Below the pieces are notes generated by a model that did not search any database, was not told the origin of the DNA, and was given only the letters and a program-made list of their open reading frames with translations. From JAQBDA01 sp041301185 (GTDB lineage Bacteria; Chloroflexota; Anaerolineae; Anaerolineales; UBA4823), in NCBI GenBank assembly GCA_041301185.1, contig JBFYSV010000046.1, forward strand, positions 1 through 22,213: DNA of 22,213 nucleotides, in the 5' to 3' direction. Every line of letters begins with the position of its first letter. The stretch's first letter is position 1. A program made the position numbers and the translations under genes. This document shows positions 8,196-15,520 of the stretch, piece by piece.

Positions 8196-9110
8196 TTATT
8201 TCTTTTTTTCAACAACTCGCAGCCGGGCGCTGCGCGATCGTGGATTATCCTTTACTTCAGTCTCATCGGGTCTGATGAGCTGTTTATTCACAATATTGAT
8301 CACAGCCCGATGCCCACAGGTACATACCGGTTGGCGGGGCGGGCATATGCAATCCCGGCTTTCCCTGCGAAAATACTGCTTAACAATGCGGTCCTCCAGC
8401 GAGTGGAAGCTGATCACAGCCAGTTTCCCGCTGGGAGCTAATGCCGAGAGCGCCTGGGGAAGGAACTCTTCCAGAGCATCCAGCTCGTGGTTGACGGCGA
8501 TCCGCAATGCCTGGAATGTACGAGTAGCCGGGTGCATCCCAGGCCGACCGGAACCAGTCACTGCAGCTACCACTCGGGCCAGCTGAGTTGTGGTCTCGAG
8601 CGGGCGGGCGCCGACGATTGCTCTCGCCACCTGCCGCGCCCTGCGTTCCTCCCCGTAACGTGAGAGCAAGTTTGCCAGCTCACTCTCGGGAAGCTCGTTC
8701 ACCAGGTCGGCTGCTCGCACAGGATTACTCGGATCAAACCGCATATCCAGAGGTGCGTCCGTCTGAAATGAAAACCCCCGTCCTGGGGTGTCCAATTGCA
8801 TGGATGAAACCCCTAAGTCCAGCACGATACCCTCAACATACTGCCATCCCAACGCAGCCAACTGCTCAGCCAGTGAGGTATAAGAAGCCCGCACCAGGAT
8901 AGCGCGCGATCCAAAGTCTGCTAAATACTCACCGGCAATTTCCAGCGCAAGCGGATCAACATCCATCCCCAACAGGAGTCCTTCCGGTGCACTCGCCTGC
9001 AAAATACCCCAGGCATGCCCCCCTGCGCCCAGGGTAGCATCGACATAATGGCCACCCCGTTGCGGGCTCAATGCGTGTATAATTTCGTGGTAAAGTACCG
9101 GACGGTGCAT
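8196..9110 (-). CDS. rsmH: RsmH (MraW), 16S rRNA (cytosine-1402-N4)-methyltransferase
   Basis: SAM-dependent methyltransferase acting on C1402 of 16S rRNA. It has 304 residues, standard length. The N-terminus HRPVLYHEIIHAL and the SAM-binding loop YVDATLGAGGHAWGIL are diagnostic. GMDVDPLAL, VLDLGVSSMQLDTPGRGFSF, PLDMRFDPS, the helical insert with YGEERRARQVARAIV, and KLAVISFHSLEDRIVKQYF follow. The basic tail ends in EKKK. A CxCxxxxxxCxCG-like cluster (CICPPRQPVCTCG) precedes the tail and could bind a metal; this is common in the family. The ATG has an AGGA site. It lies 32 nt downstream of mraZ, the usual pairing. Confidence 0.97.
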   Translation of the reverse strand: MHRPVLYHEIIHALSPQRGGHYVDATLGAGGHAWGILQASAPEGLLLGMDVDPLALEIAGEYLADFGSRAILVRASYTSLAEQLAALGWQYVEGIVLDLGVSSMQLDTPGRGFSFQTDAPLDMRFDPSNPVRAADLVNELPESELANLLSRYGEERRARQVARAIVGARPLETTTQLARVVAAVTGSGRPGMHPATRTFQALRIAVNHELDALEEFLPQALSALAPSGKLAVISFHSLEDRIVKQYFRRESRDCICPPRQPVCTCGHRAVINIVNKQLIRPDETEVKDNPRSRSARLRVVEKKK

Positions 9111-9142
9111 GGATATCCTGACTTGTCGATATCCACCTAACC

Positions 9143-9580
9143 TTACTCAGCCGAGATATCGAAGATGGAAAACAGGTCGGCGTTTGCCTCGGCATCATTC
9201 AGTCTTACTGCTTGCTCTGCCCAATGTCCAGGAGACCAGATTTCAAAGTAATCGCCCCCGCCAACCACTATAGCGTCACTGTCCAGACTGGCAGACTGCC
9301 GCAGGAATTGCGGGATGAGGATACGCCCAGCTTTGTCTACATCTACCCGCTCTCCATTCGAAAAGAGCAATCGCCTGAGCAAGCGGGCTCTCGAATCCGT
9401 GATGCTCATGCTGTTAACCCGGCGGGAGAGCGCTTCGAAGGCAGATACGGTCATCACCATCAAGTTTCGGTCAAATCCCTGGGTGAGGTATGCTCCGTCA
9501 TCCAGCAAATCACGATATCGGGCCGGGATCGTCAGGCGGCCTTTGTTATCAAGTGTATGCTGGTATTGACCAAGGAACAT
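9143..9580 (-). CDS. mraZ: MraZ, dcw-operon DNA-binding regulator
   Basis: AbrB-fold transcriptional regulator that binds repeats upstream of its own operon. It has 145 residues. The two tandem SpoVT/AbrB-like halves are visible: FLGQYQHTLDNKGRLTIPARYRDLL at the N-terminus and FSNGERVDVDKAGRILIPQFLR in the middle, each with the D-x-K/A-GR-x-x-IP signature. The start ATG at 9580 has an AGGAT-type ribosome site. It is the first gene of the minus-strand dcw operon. Its presumed operator lies at 9628-9652, which supports autoregulation of the whole operon. Confidence 0.96.
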   Translation of the reverse strand: MFLGQYQHTLDNKGRLTIPARYRDLLDDGAYLTQGFDRNLMVMTVSAFEALSRRVNSMSITDSRARLLRRLLFSNGERVDVDKAGRILIPQFLRQSASLDSDAIVVGGGDYFEIWSPGHWAEQAVRLNDAEANADLFSIFDISAE

Positions 9581-9608
9581 CTGTTCTATCCTGCCTTTAA
9601 TTGCAGAA

Positions 9609-9626
9609 CGCCGGACTCATCCGGCG
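9609..9626 (-). promoter_or_regulatory. Hairpin in the mraZ leader
   Basis: A perfect 7-bp stem CGCCGGA/TCCGGCG with a 4-nt loop lies between the MraZ operator and the mraZ ribosome site. It would sit in the 5' untranslated leader. No T-run follows, so it is not a terminator; it may affect mRNA stability or translation. Function is inference. Confidence 0.5.
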
Positions 9627-9627
9627 C

Positions 9628-9652
9628 TCCACTTATTCCCACTTTCTCCCAC
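9628..9652 (-). promoter_or_regulatory. MraZ operator: three direct repeats
   Basis: On the minus strand GTGGG-AGAAA-GTGGG-AATAA-GTGGA gives three boxes with a 10-bp period (9652-9648, 9642-9638, 9632-9628). This is the known MraZ binding pattern (TGGG repeats spaced by five bases) upstream of mraZ. It begins just downstream of the predicted transcription start, a position where bound MraZ would block initiation. The pattern is directly visible; binding is inferred from the family. Confidence 0.88.
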
Positions 9653-9662
9653 AATCAAACAC

Positions 9663-9691
9663 AGTATATACGAAATCGATCTTAATTGCAA
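9663..9691 (-). promoter_or_regulatory. Sigma-70-type promoter of the dcw operon
   Basis: Read on the minus strand: -35 TTGCAA (9691-9686), a 17-base spacer, and -10 TATACT (9668-9663). The predicted start near 9655 falls at the upstream edge of the MraZ boxes. Good matches with ideal spacing make this the likely main promoter of mraZ to murG. It lies in the divergent spacer shared with the plus-strand aminotransferase. Confidence 0.75.
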
Positions 9692-9814
9692 GGGTTGTTT
9701 TCATTTTCGATAGCTGACTTTAGTACTATTTTCCAAACTTCGATCATTCAAGAGGCATTCAATGCAACCACTTCAACCAGTCATCACAACTATTCTCGTC
9801 CAGGCAAATCTGCT

Positions 9815-11227
9815 ATGATTCCCTCCCCCGACCACAACAGTTACCGCCATTTATTTGTCGGACTGGAGGTAGAAACCCCCTTGCTGGATGGAATACGGCG
9901 GGTTTATACCAACCTGGATAATGCCGCATCTACCCCGGCTTTCCTGGCGGCTCAAATCGCAGTGAACGAATTCCTCGCATATTACAGCAGCGTGCACCGC
10001 GGCACAGGCTTTAAGAGCCAGATCTCAACGCATATCTATGAAGAAGCCCGCCGGATTACATTTAACTTTTTAGGCGCCCGACCAGACGAGCACACCTGCA
10101 TTTTCGTCAAGAACACTACCGAGGCAATCAACAAGCTCGCCCGCCGCTTCCCATTCACGCCGGAGCGAAACATTGTCCTGACCAGCGGTATGGAGCACCA
10201 CTCGAACGATTTACCCTGGCGCGCCGCAACAAAAACAATCCACGTTGCTCTGACGCCTGACGGGAGACTGGATGAGGGCGATTTCGAAACGAAATTAGCC
10301 AGCTACGGCTCTCGTCTTGCGCTGGTTGCGATCACTGGAGCGAGCAATGTTACGGGTTACTTGAATCCGATCCACCGTCTGGCAGAGAAAACCCATGCGG
10401 CGGGAGCGAAGATCATGGTGGATTGTGCCCAGCTTGCCCCGCACCGCAAAGTCGACATGCTCTCACTGGATGACCCCGGTCACCTGGATTTTGTGAGCAT
10501 ATCCGCCCATAAGCTATACGCACCATTTGGCGGCGGAGCCCTTGTCGGTCGTCGGGATGTATTCGAGCAGGGTGACCCGGACATGGTAGGCGGTGGTACG
10601 GTGGAGATCGTCACCCTGGAGGATGTGGTCTGGGCAGGTCCGCCGGACCGCGATGAAGCCGGCAGCCCGAACACAGTCGGGGCCGTTGCATTAGCCGCCT
10701 CGCTGCGCCAGCTGGAGAGCGTGGGGATGCAGGCAGTGGCGGAGCACGAAGCCAGCCTGACAGCTTACGCGCTGCAAGAGCTAAGCGCCATACCCAAGAT
10801 TCATATATTCGGCGATAACCGCCCGGAGCGGGCAGGAGAGCGGTTGGGGGTGATCCCCCTCTTGCTGGAGGGGATTTCACACTTCAAGGTTTCTGCCATT
10901 CTAGGGCACGAGTTCGGCATCGGTGTGCGCAGCGGTTGCTTCTGCGCCCACCCATACATCTTGCACTTGCTTAAGCTGACCTCAGAGGAGTCCCGCGCTG
11001 TTCGCCAGCGTATGCTGTCAGGCGACAGGTCAGATATGCCGGGGATGATCCGGGCATCGTTCGGGTTATATAACACGATGGAAGATGTAGATGCCTTGGT
11101 GTACGCCTTGAGCTGCGTGGCAAATGGCCAATATTCTGGAAAGTATCACCAGGATATCGCCAGCGGGGAGTATATCCCTGACGGCTGGGCACCAGAGTTC
11201 GATAAATACTTTTCTTTTGAAAACTAG
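9815..11227 (+). CDS. Class V aminotransferase-fold PLP enzyme, cysteine-desulfurase-like
   Basis: PLP-dependent enzyme resembling SufS/CsdA-type cysteine desulfurases. NLDNAASTP near the N-terminus, SSVHRGTGFKS, EHHSNDLPWR and VDCAQLAPHR are typical active-site stretches. The PLP lysine is K233 in SAHKLYAPFGGG. Near the C-terminus RSGCFCAHPY holds two cysteines (375 and 377). Cys377 aligns with the catalytic cysteine of SufS. The protein has 470 residues against about 410 in SufS, with extra length at the C-terminus (GYxxAL-like region then IPDGWAPEFDKYF). No suf partner is adjacent, so the substrate is uncertain. The ATG at 9815 was chosen; an upstream TTG at 9686 would run through the mraZ promoter and encodes unconserved-looking sequence. 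No clear ribosome site is seen. Its stop overlaps the opposing gene's stop in CTAG. Confidence 0.82.
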   Translation: MIPSPDHNSYRHLFVGLEVETPLLDGIRRVYTNLDNAASTPAFLAAQIAVNEFLAYYSSVHRGTGFKSQISTHIYEEARRITFNFLGARPDEHTCIFVKNTTEAINKLARRFPFTPERNIVLTSGMEHHSNDLPWRAATKTIHVALTPDGRLDEGDFETKLASYGSRLALVAITGASNVTGYLNPIHRLAEKTHAAGAKIMVDCAQLAPHRKVDMLSLDDPGHLDFVSISAHKLYAPFGGGALVGRRDVFEQGDPDMVGGGTVEIVTLEDVVWAGPPDRDEAGSPNTVGAVALAASLRQLESVGMQAVAEHEASLTAYALQELSAIPKIHIFGDNRPERAGERLGVIPLLLEGISHFKVSAILGHEFGIGVRSGCFCAHPYILHLLKLTSEESRAVRQRMLSGDRSDMPGMIRASFGLYNTMEDVDALVYALSCVANGQYSGKYHQDIASGEYIPDGWAPEFDKYFSFEN

Positions 11228-12081
11228 GGCGCAAATCGGTGTAAAACCGCGTTCACCTGCTCGCGGTAGCTGCCTCCAAACAGGTTGAGGTGGTTGAGCA
11301 GGTGGTACAGGTTATAGACTCCAAAGCGCTCCCGGAAGCCCGGCTCCAGGGGACGTGTTTCCGCATAGGCTCTGTAAAACGAGTCTGGAAAACCACCAAA
11401 CAGCGCTGTCATTGCCAGGTCAGCCTCTGCCCAGCCAAAATAAGCCGCCGGATCGATCATCGCAGGCAAACCCAGCCGGTTGGTGATTGCATTGCCGCTC
11501 CACAGGTCGCCGTGCAGTAATGAAGCCGGCTGGGGAGGCACAAGCTGTGGCAGGCGGTTGACCAACCGCTCAACCTGGCTTTGCTCTGCCTTTCCAAGCA
11601 AGCCACGCTGAACCGCCAGGCGGACCTGGAAGAGCAGGCGCTGCTCAGCAAAGAAACGGTACCCGTCATCCATCCACGAGTTCGGCTGCGGCGTGCTGCC
11701 AATATAGTTATCGTGGTGAAAACCAAATGTTGGGTGAACCCGGTCGTGCAACACGGCCAGCTGGCGGCCAAAGTGCGGCCAGTAATCGGTGCAGCGAGCG
11801 GTTGGAGCCAGGTCTTCCAGCAAGATAAATTCCTTACCGTAGAGGTAGACCCGGGGCACCGCAGGTCCGCCGGGTACACCCAGAGTCAGTAAGCCCTCTG
11901 CTTCGCGGGCAAACATATCCTCCGGTGCAGACGAGTTGGTCTTTAGGAAAAAGGTCTCCCCACTTGTCGTGAACAGCCGGGAGCCGTTGTTAATACAACC
12001 GCCACCAACCCCCTGGCGGGTACGCACTTCACCGAAAGCGTTTTCTGAAAGAAAAATTATAACGGCTGCAGGAATGGTCAC
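11224..12081 (-). CDS. Fructosamine/ketosamine-3-kinase family protein
   Basis: Kinase of the fructosamine-3-kinase/APH-like fold. It has 285 residues, typical of the family. Visible are the glycine loop VGGGCINNG, FFLKTN with the ATP-contacting Lys, LLEDLAP, the catalytic loop LLHGDLWSGNAI (HGDxxxxN) and the metal motif IDPAAYFGWAEADLAM followed by LFGGFP. Bacterial members phosphorylate ribulosamines/erythrulosamines on glycated proteins, which makes the adduct unstable and removes it. It begins with GTG in a GTGA overlap with the upstream phosphatase gene, so the two are translated together. Its stop shares CTAG with the converging aminotransferase, leaving no room for a terminator between them. 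Confidence 0.9.
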   Translation of the reverse strand: MTIPAAVIIFLSENAFGEVRTRQGVGGGCINNGSRLFTTSGETFFLKTNSSAPEDMFAREAEGLLTLGVPGGPAVPRVYLYGKEFILLEDLAPTARCTDYWPHFGRQLAVLHDRVHPTFGFHHDNYIGSTPQPNSWMDDGYRFFAEQRLLFQVRLAVQRGLLGKAEQSQVERLVNRLPQLVPPQPASLLHGDLWSGNAITNRLGLPAMIDPAAYFGWAEADLAMTALFGGFPDSFYRAYAETRPLEPGFRERFGVYNLYHLLNHLNLFGGSYREQVNAVLHRFAP

Positions 12082-12545
12082 ACTTTACCTGCCTCAAGCG
12101 CATCCAATAAGCCCCGGCAGCTCCGCTCGACCACCTGGTAGGTTTCCTCGAAACCTTCCAGACCACCGTAATATGGGTCTGGAACCTCGGCTCGCAGCCC
12201 GCCGAGGGGATCGAACTCTCGTAGCAGGCGGATCTTCTTGCGCTGTTGGTCGCTGCGTGCCTGGCGAAGCAACTCTGTATAATTATTTCTATCCATTGCC
12301 AGGATCAAATCAAAGCGATCCAGGTCGCTCTCCTGAAACTGGCGCGCCCTGCCGCTGTACGATAGACCGTGGCGGGCTGCCACACGGCGCATCCGCATAT
12401 CCGGCGATTCCCCGATATGCCAGGAGCTTGTACCTGCCGAGTCCGCCTGGTACTTATGAGCCACCTCCTGCTGTTCAGCCTGGTGGAGGAACAAGTTTTC
12501 CGCCAGCGGGCTGCGCACAATATTCCCCAAGCATACAAAACACAA
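12078..12545 (-). CDS. Low-molecular-weight protein-tyrosine-phosphatase-family protein (possible deglycation phosphatase)
   Basis: LMW-PTP fold with the catalytic C-X5-R-S loop at the extreme N-terminus (VCLGNIVRSPLAE) and the general-acid DP loop VPDPYYGG near residue 125. It has 155 residues, family-typical. The usual second cysteine of the loop (GNICRS) is Val here. The start is uncertain. TTG at 12545 gives the listed frame, but the AGGAGG site lies 23 nt before it. In-frame codons CTG (12563) and ATA (12566) sit at normal distance from that site and would add LDTQKR-like residues as in other members. It is coupled by GTGA to the ketosamine kinase. In other bacteria such a neighbour acts on ribulosamine-5-phosphates rather than phosphotyrosine, so deglycation is the likelier role (inference). 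Confidence 0.88.
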   Translation of the reverse strand: MCFVCLGNIVRSPLAENLFLHQAEQQEVAHKYQADSAGTSSWHIGESPDMRMRRVAARHGLSYSGRARQFQESDLDRFDLILAMDRNNYTELLRQARSDQQRKKIRLLREFDPLGGLRAEVPDPYYGGLEGFEETYQVVERSCRGLLDALEAGKV

Positions 12546-12749
12546 CCGTTTCTGTGTATCCAGTATAGCCTCCTATTTTAGAATGATCCGCTTATCCTAC
12601 CACAGGATGGTCGCATGCAAAGTATAATTAGACCAAATATATCCTCTTTGAACTTTCCTTGTTAAGTCAGAAACAACCTTTAAATAGCTATACCCGGAAT
12701 CAGGACAGTAACTAACCGGGATGCCAGCTTGATACCAGGAGGTAAGACA
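12546..12749. other. Divergent intergenic region
   Basis: 204 nt between the minus-strand phosphatase gene and a plus-strand small gene. AT-rich, with an AGGAGG site for each flanking gene. A TATAAT at 12623-12628 (plus) and a TATACT on the opposite strand lie at the same place, but neither has a convincing -35. The promoters must lie here; I cannot place them with confidence. Confidence 0.4.
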
Positions 12750-13034
12750 ATGGGAGAGAAAATCTTAACCCTCCACCCACAAGGATTGAACGGAGTGCGG
12801 ATCGAGCGCTCAAAATACGATCAGGTGCGCCAGGCGATTTTTGAAGCCTTGCAGGCGAATGGCTCTTTGACGTTCAAAGATTTAACCAAAGCAGTAGAGC
12901 AGAAGCTTACAGGACAGTTCGATGGCTCGATCAGTTGGTACTGCACCACGGTCAAGTTAGACCTCGAGGCGCGCCGCGAAATTTCGTGTTCAAGAGGTCG
13001 CGGCCGGCAACAAACCATCCAGCTGGCTCACTAA
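12750..13034 (+). CDS. Small conserved protein of unknown function, DUF6958-like
   Basis: 94 residues starting GEKILTLHPQGLNGVRI. It continues with a helix-rich part (YDQVRQAIFEALQ, LTFKDLTKAVEQKL), then FDGSISWYCTTVKLDLEARREI and a short basic end. This order (helix, LTF-helix, recognition-like helix WYxxxVKLDLEARxxI, then a basic strand) recalls small winged-helix proteins. I recall the same pattern in a DUF6958-type family, though that name is from memory. The ATG at 12750 has AGGAGGT six bases upstream. A TTG at 12729 in the same frame is therefore not used. It may bind nucleic acid; no partner is implied by the neighbours. Single-gene transcript ended by the hairpin at 13040-13072. Confidence 0.8.
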   Translation: MGEKILTLHPQGLNGVRIERSKYDQVRQAIFEALQANGSLTFKDLTKAVEQKLTGQFDGSISWYCTTVKLDLEARREISCSRGRGRQQTIQLAH

Positions 13035-13039
13035 AATCA

Positions 13040-13072
13040 GGAGGGCGTGGGCAACTAACTCCCGCGCCCTCC
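13040..13072. terminator. Shared hairpin between convergent genes
   Basis: GGAGGGCG (13040-13047) pairs with CGCCCTCC (13065-13072). Inside, GGG pairs with CCC across a wobble, with a 9-nt loop. It lies between the stop of the small plus-strand gene and the 3' end of the malic enzyme gene. On the minus strand a modest T-rich stretch (TGATTTTAG) follows; on plus no T-run follows. It is probably a bidirectional or mainly minus-strand terminator. Confidence 0.65.
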
Positions 13073-13087
13073 ACTGCCCCGAATAGG

Positions 13088-15355
13088 CTAACAGCCACCC
13101 TGCCGATCCATCGAGTCGATGACCGCGACTGCGGCGATATTGACGATATCCCGCACTTCGTCACCGGTTTGCAAGACGTGAATTGGCGCGCCAACCCCAA
13201 GCAAGATGGGTCCAATCGCCTGAGCATTCCCCAAGCGAGCCAACAGCTTGTAGGCAACATTGGCAGCTTCCAGGGAGGGAAAAACAAGTACGTTGGCGTC
13301 TTTCACAGCGCTGAAGGAGTAGCGGTTTTCGATCAGCTCGGAGACCACCGCGGTATCCGCTTGCATCTCCCCATCGACAGCGAAATCAGGGCACTTGCCG
13401 CGAATGATTTCCACTGCCTTGCGCACTTTATCGGTCAGGGGGTGCGGCGTGCTACCAAAGTTTGAGAACGAAAGCAAAGCTACGCGCGGCTCCAGACCCA
13501 GCTGGCGGGCAAAGCTCGCAGCCAGGCAAGCGATCTCTGCCAGGTCTTCTGCACTGGGGTCAATGTTCACGGTGGCATCAGTGAACAGGTAGACCTTCCC
13601 CTTGACGATCATGATATAAACGCCTGCCGCGACTTTTGCTCCAGGATGGGTATGATGAATTTGCAATGCCGGGCGGATGACCTCCGGGTAATCATAAGTC
13701 AAACCAGAGACAAATGCGTCTGCGTCACCCATCTTCACCATCATTGGACCCAGCACGTTTGGCTCTCGCAGTCGCTTGCGCGCATCTCGTAAAGTTACGC
13801 CTTTTCGATTACGCATTTCATAGTAAGCTTGGACGTACTCATCCACACGTTCAAAATGAGCCGGATCAACGATCTCCGGGCAGCAATCCAATCCTAATGA
13901 AGTAATTTTCTGTTGGATGACATCCGGGCGTCCGATCAGGATTGGCGCGCCAATATTTTCATCTGCAACGCGCGCGGCAGCCCGAATGATCTTGGACTCC
14001 TCGCCTTCTGCAAAGACCAACCGTTTTTTGACCGGACAGCTCTGGGCTTTATGCAGGATAAAGTAGCGCACCTGCTCGCCCATCCCCTGGCGGAATGCCA
14101 ATTGCTCGCGATACTCATCAATATCAATCAATCTCCGCGCTACTCCGGTCTCCATGGCAACTTTAGCCACGGCTGGCGACTCCCATAGCAGTACCCGGGG
14201 ATCAAGCGGGGTGGGTAGGATGTACTCTGGACCAAATTTGAGGCTTTCAAGCCCGTAAGCACGCAAGACGCTATCCGGCACATCCTCCTTAGCTAGTGCC
14301 GCCAGGGATTGAGCCGCAGCCACTTTCATTTCCTCATTGATCGCCCGGGCACGTACATCCAGAGCGCCGCGAAAGATGAACGGGAAACCTAAGACGTTGT
14401 TGATCTGGTTGGGATAGTCCGAGCGACCAGTGGCAACAATGGCATCCGGGCGGGCTTCCTTCGCCAGCTCATACTTAATTTCCGGATCAGGATTCGCCAT
14501 GGCAAAGATCAGGGGGCGTTCTGCCATGGTCTTAACCATATTTGGGGTAAGAATATCAGCAATCGATAGCCCATAAAAAACATCGGAGCCGCGTACCGCA
14601 TCCTCCAGGGTACGGGCATCCGTATCATGAGCGAATCGCTGCTTATATTTGTTCATGCCCTCAGTCCGCCCCTGGAAGACCACTCCACGGGTATCCACCA
14701 GCAGGATATTTTCTCGCCTGGCTCCCAGCCGAACCATCAACTCCGCACAGGAGATCGCAGACGCACCCGCCCCAGATATTGTGATCCTGACCTCCTGCAA
14801 TGATTTGCCGACAATTTCCAGGCCGTTTAACAGGGCTGCTCCAGAGATAATCGCCGTACCGTGCTGGTCGTCATGGAAGACGGGTATATCCAGCATTTCT
14901 TTCAGGGTTTCCTCGATATAAAAACACTCTGGGGCTTTGATATCTTCCAGGTTGATCCCCCCGAATGTAGGTGCGATTGCCGCCACCACGCGAATTATCT
15001 CGTCTGGATCGTGAGTGTTGACCTCTATATCGAATACATCCACATCAGCAAATCTTTTAAACAATACCCCCTTACCCTCCATGACTGGCTTGGAAGCCAG
15101 GGCACCGCGATCGCCCAACCCCAAAATCGCGGTTCCATTCGAGACCACCGCAACCAGATTGCCCTTCGAAGTATATTCATATGCCAGCTCAGCATCCTTT
15201 TCGATCTCTAGAACCGGCACAGCCACGCCCGGAGTATAAGCCAGGCTCAGATCGCGTTGCGTGTCCATCGGTTTGGTGGGCACAACGGATATTTTTCCCG
15301 GCTTTCCATCCAGGTGATGATATTCAAGTGCTTCTTCTCGGGTGATTTTTGCCAT
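13088..15355 (-). CDS. maeB: NADP-type malic enzyme fused to phosphotransacetylase-like domain (MaeB type)
   Basis: Oxidative decarboxylation of malate to pyruvate with NAD(P)H. The first ~430 residues are the malic enzyme: SLAYTPGVAVP, GNLVAVVSNGTAILGLGD, FGGINLEDIKAPECF, PVFHDDQHGTAII, the Rossmann loop ISGAGASAISCAEL, and MANPDPEI. The remaining ~310 residues resemble phosphate acetyltransferase (KKRLVFAEGEESKIIRAA, GPMMVKMGDADAFVSGL, FTDATVNIDPSAEDL, LSFSNFGSTPHPL). In this fusion class the PTA part is generally regulatory (acetyl-CoA sensing) rather than catalytic. It has 755 residues, usual for MaeB. The start at 15355 was preferred to the ATG at 15373 because GTGGAG lies six bases before it and MAKITREEALEYH is a normal N-terminus. 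Transcribed alone. Confidence 0.95.
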   Translation of the reverse strand: MAKITREEALEYHHLDGKPGKISVVPTKPMDTQRDLSLAYTPGVAVPVLEIEKDAELAYEYTSKGNLVAVVSNGTAILGLGDRGALASKPVMEGKGVLFKRFADVDVFDIEVNTHDPDEIIRVVAAIAPTFGGINLEDIKAPECFYIEETLKEMLDIPVFHDDQHGTAIISGAALLNGLEIVGKSLQEVRITISGAGASAISCAELMVRLGARRENILLVDTRGVVFQGRTEGMNKYKQRFAHDTDARTLEDAVRGSDVFYGLSIADILTPNMVKTMAERPLIFAMANPDPEIKYELAKEARPDAIVATGRSDYPNQINNVLGFPFIFRGALDVRARAINEEMKVAAAQSLAALAKEDVPDSVLRAYGLESLKFGPEYILPTPLDPRVLLWESPAVAKVAMETGVARRLIDIDEYREQLAFRQGMGEQVRYFILHKAQSCPVKKRLVFAEGEESKIIRAAARVADENIGAPILIGRPDVIQQKITSLGLDCCPEIVDPAHFERVDEYVQAYYEMRNRKGVTLRDARKRLREPNVLGPMMVKMGDADAFVSGLTYDYPEVIRPALQIHHTHPGAKVAAGVYIMIVKGKVYLFTDATVNIDPSAEDLAEIACLAASFARQLGLEPRVALLSFSNFGSTPHPLTDKVRKAVEIIRGKCPDFAVDGEMQADTAVVSELIENRYSFSAVKDANVLVFPSLEAANVAYKLLARLGNAQAIGPILLGVGAPIHVLQTGDEVRDIVNIAAVAVIDSMDRQGGC

Positions 15356-15431
15356 ATGAGACTCCACTTGCATGATGAAAGAGAATGGGTTAGAGGACCT
15401 TTCGTTACCAGTGAGTTAATCTTGCCATAAG

Positions 15432-15461
15432 ATTATTGCTGGGCGAAGTTGCGTTTGTCAC
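15432..15461 (-). promoter_or_regulatory. Candidate promoter of maeB
   Basis: On the minus strand GTGACA (15461-15456) is followed by 18 bases and AATAAT (15437-15432); each hexamer matches consensus at 5 of 6 positions. Initiation near 15424 would give a leader of about 70 nt. Reasonable but unproved. Confidence 0.5.
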
Positions 15462-15490
15462 TAAGTTTCATAGACAACTTGCCTGATTAG

Positions 15491-15520
15491 TTGGAATGAT
15501 ATTTGGATATAATGTATAAT
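15491..15520 (+). promoter_or_regulatory. Strong sigma-70-type promoter facing the non-coding region
   Basis: TTGGAA (15491-15496), 18-base spacer, perfect TATAAT (15515-15520); a second perfect TATAAT lies at 15508-15513. It points to the right, into about 420 nt with no reading frame before recX. The expected start is near 15527. Confidence 0.65.

Noticed and set aside
9686..9814. Longer N-terminus of the aminotransferase from a TTG
   Set aside because: It would cover the dcw promoter and adds a stretch without family-like sequence; the ATG at 9815 fits better.
12600..12628. Promoter at the perfect TATAAT before the small plus-strand gene
   Set aside because: No -35-like hexamer at 16-18 bases and no extended -10, so the match may be chance.
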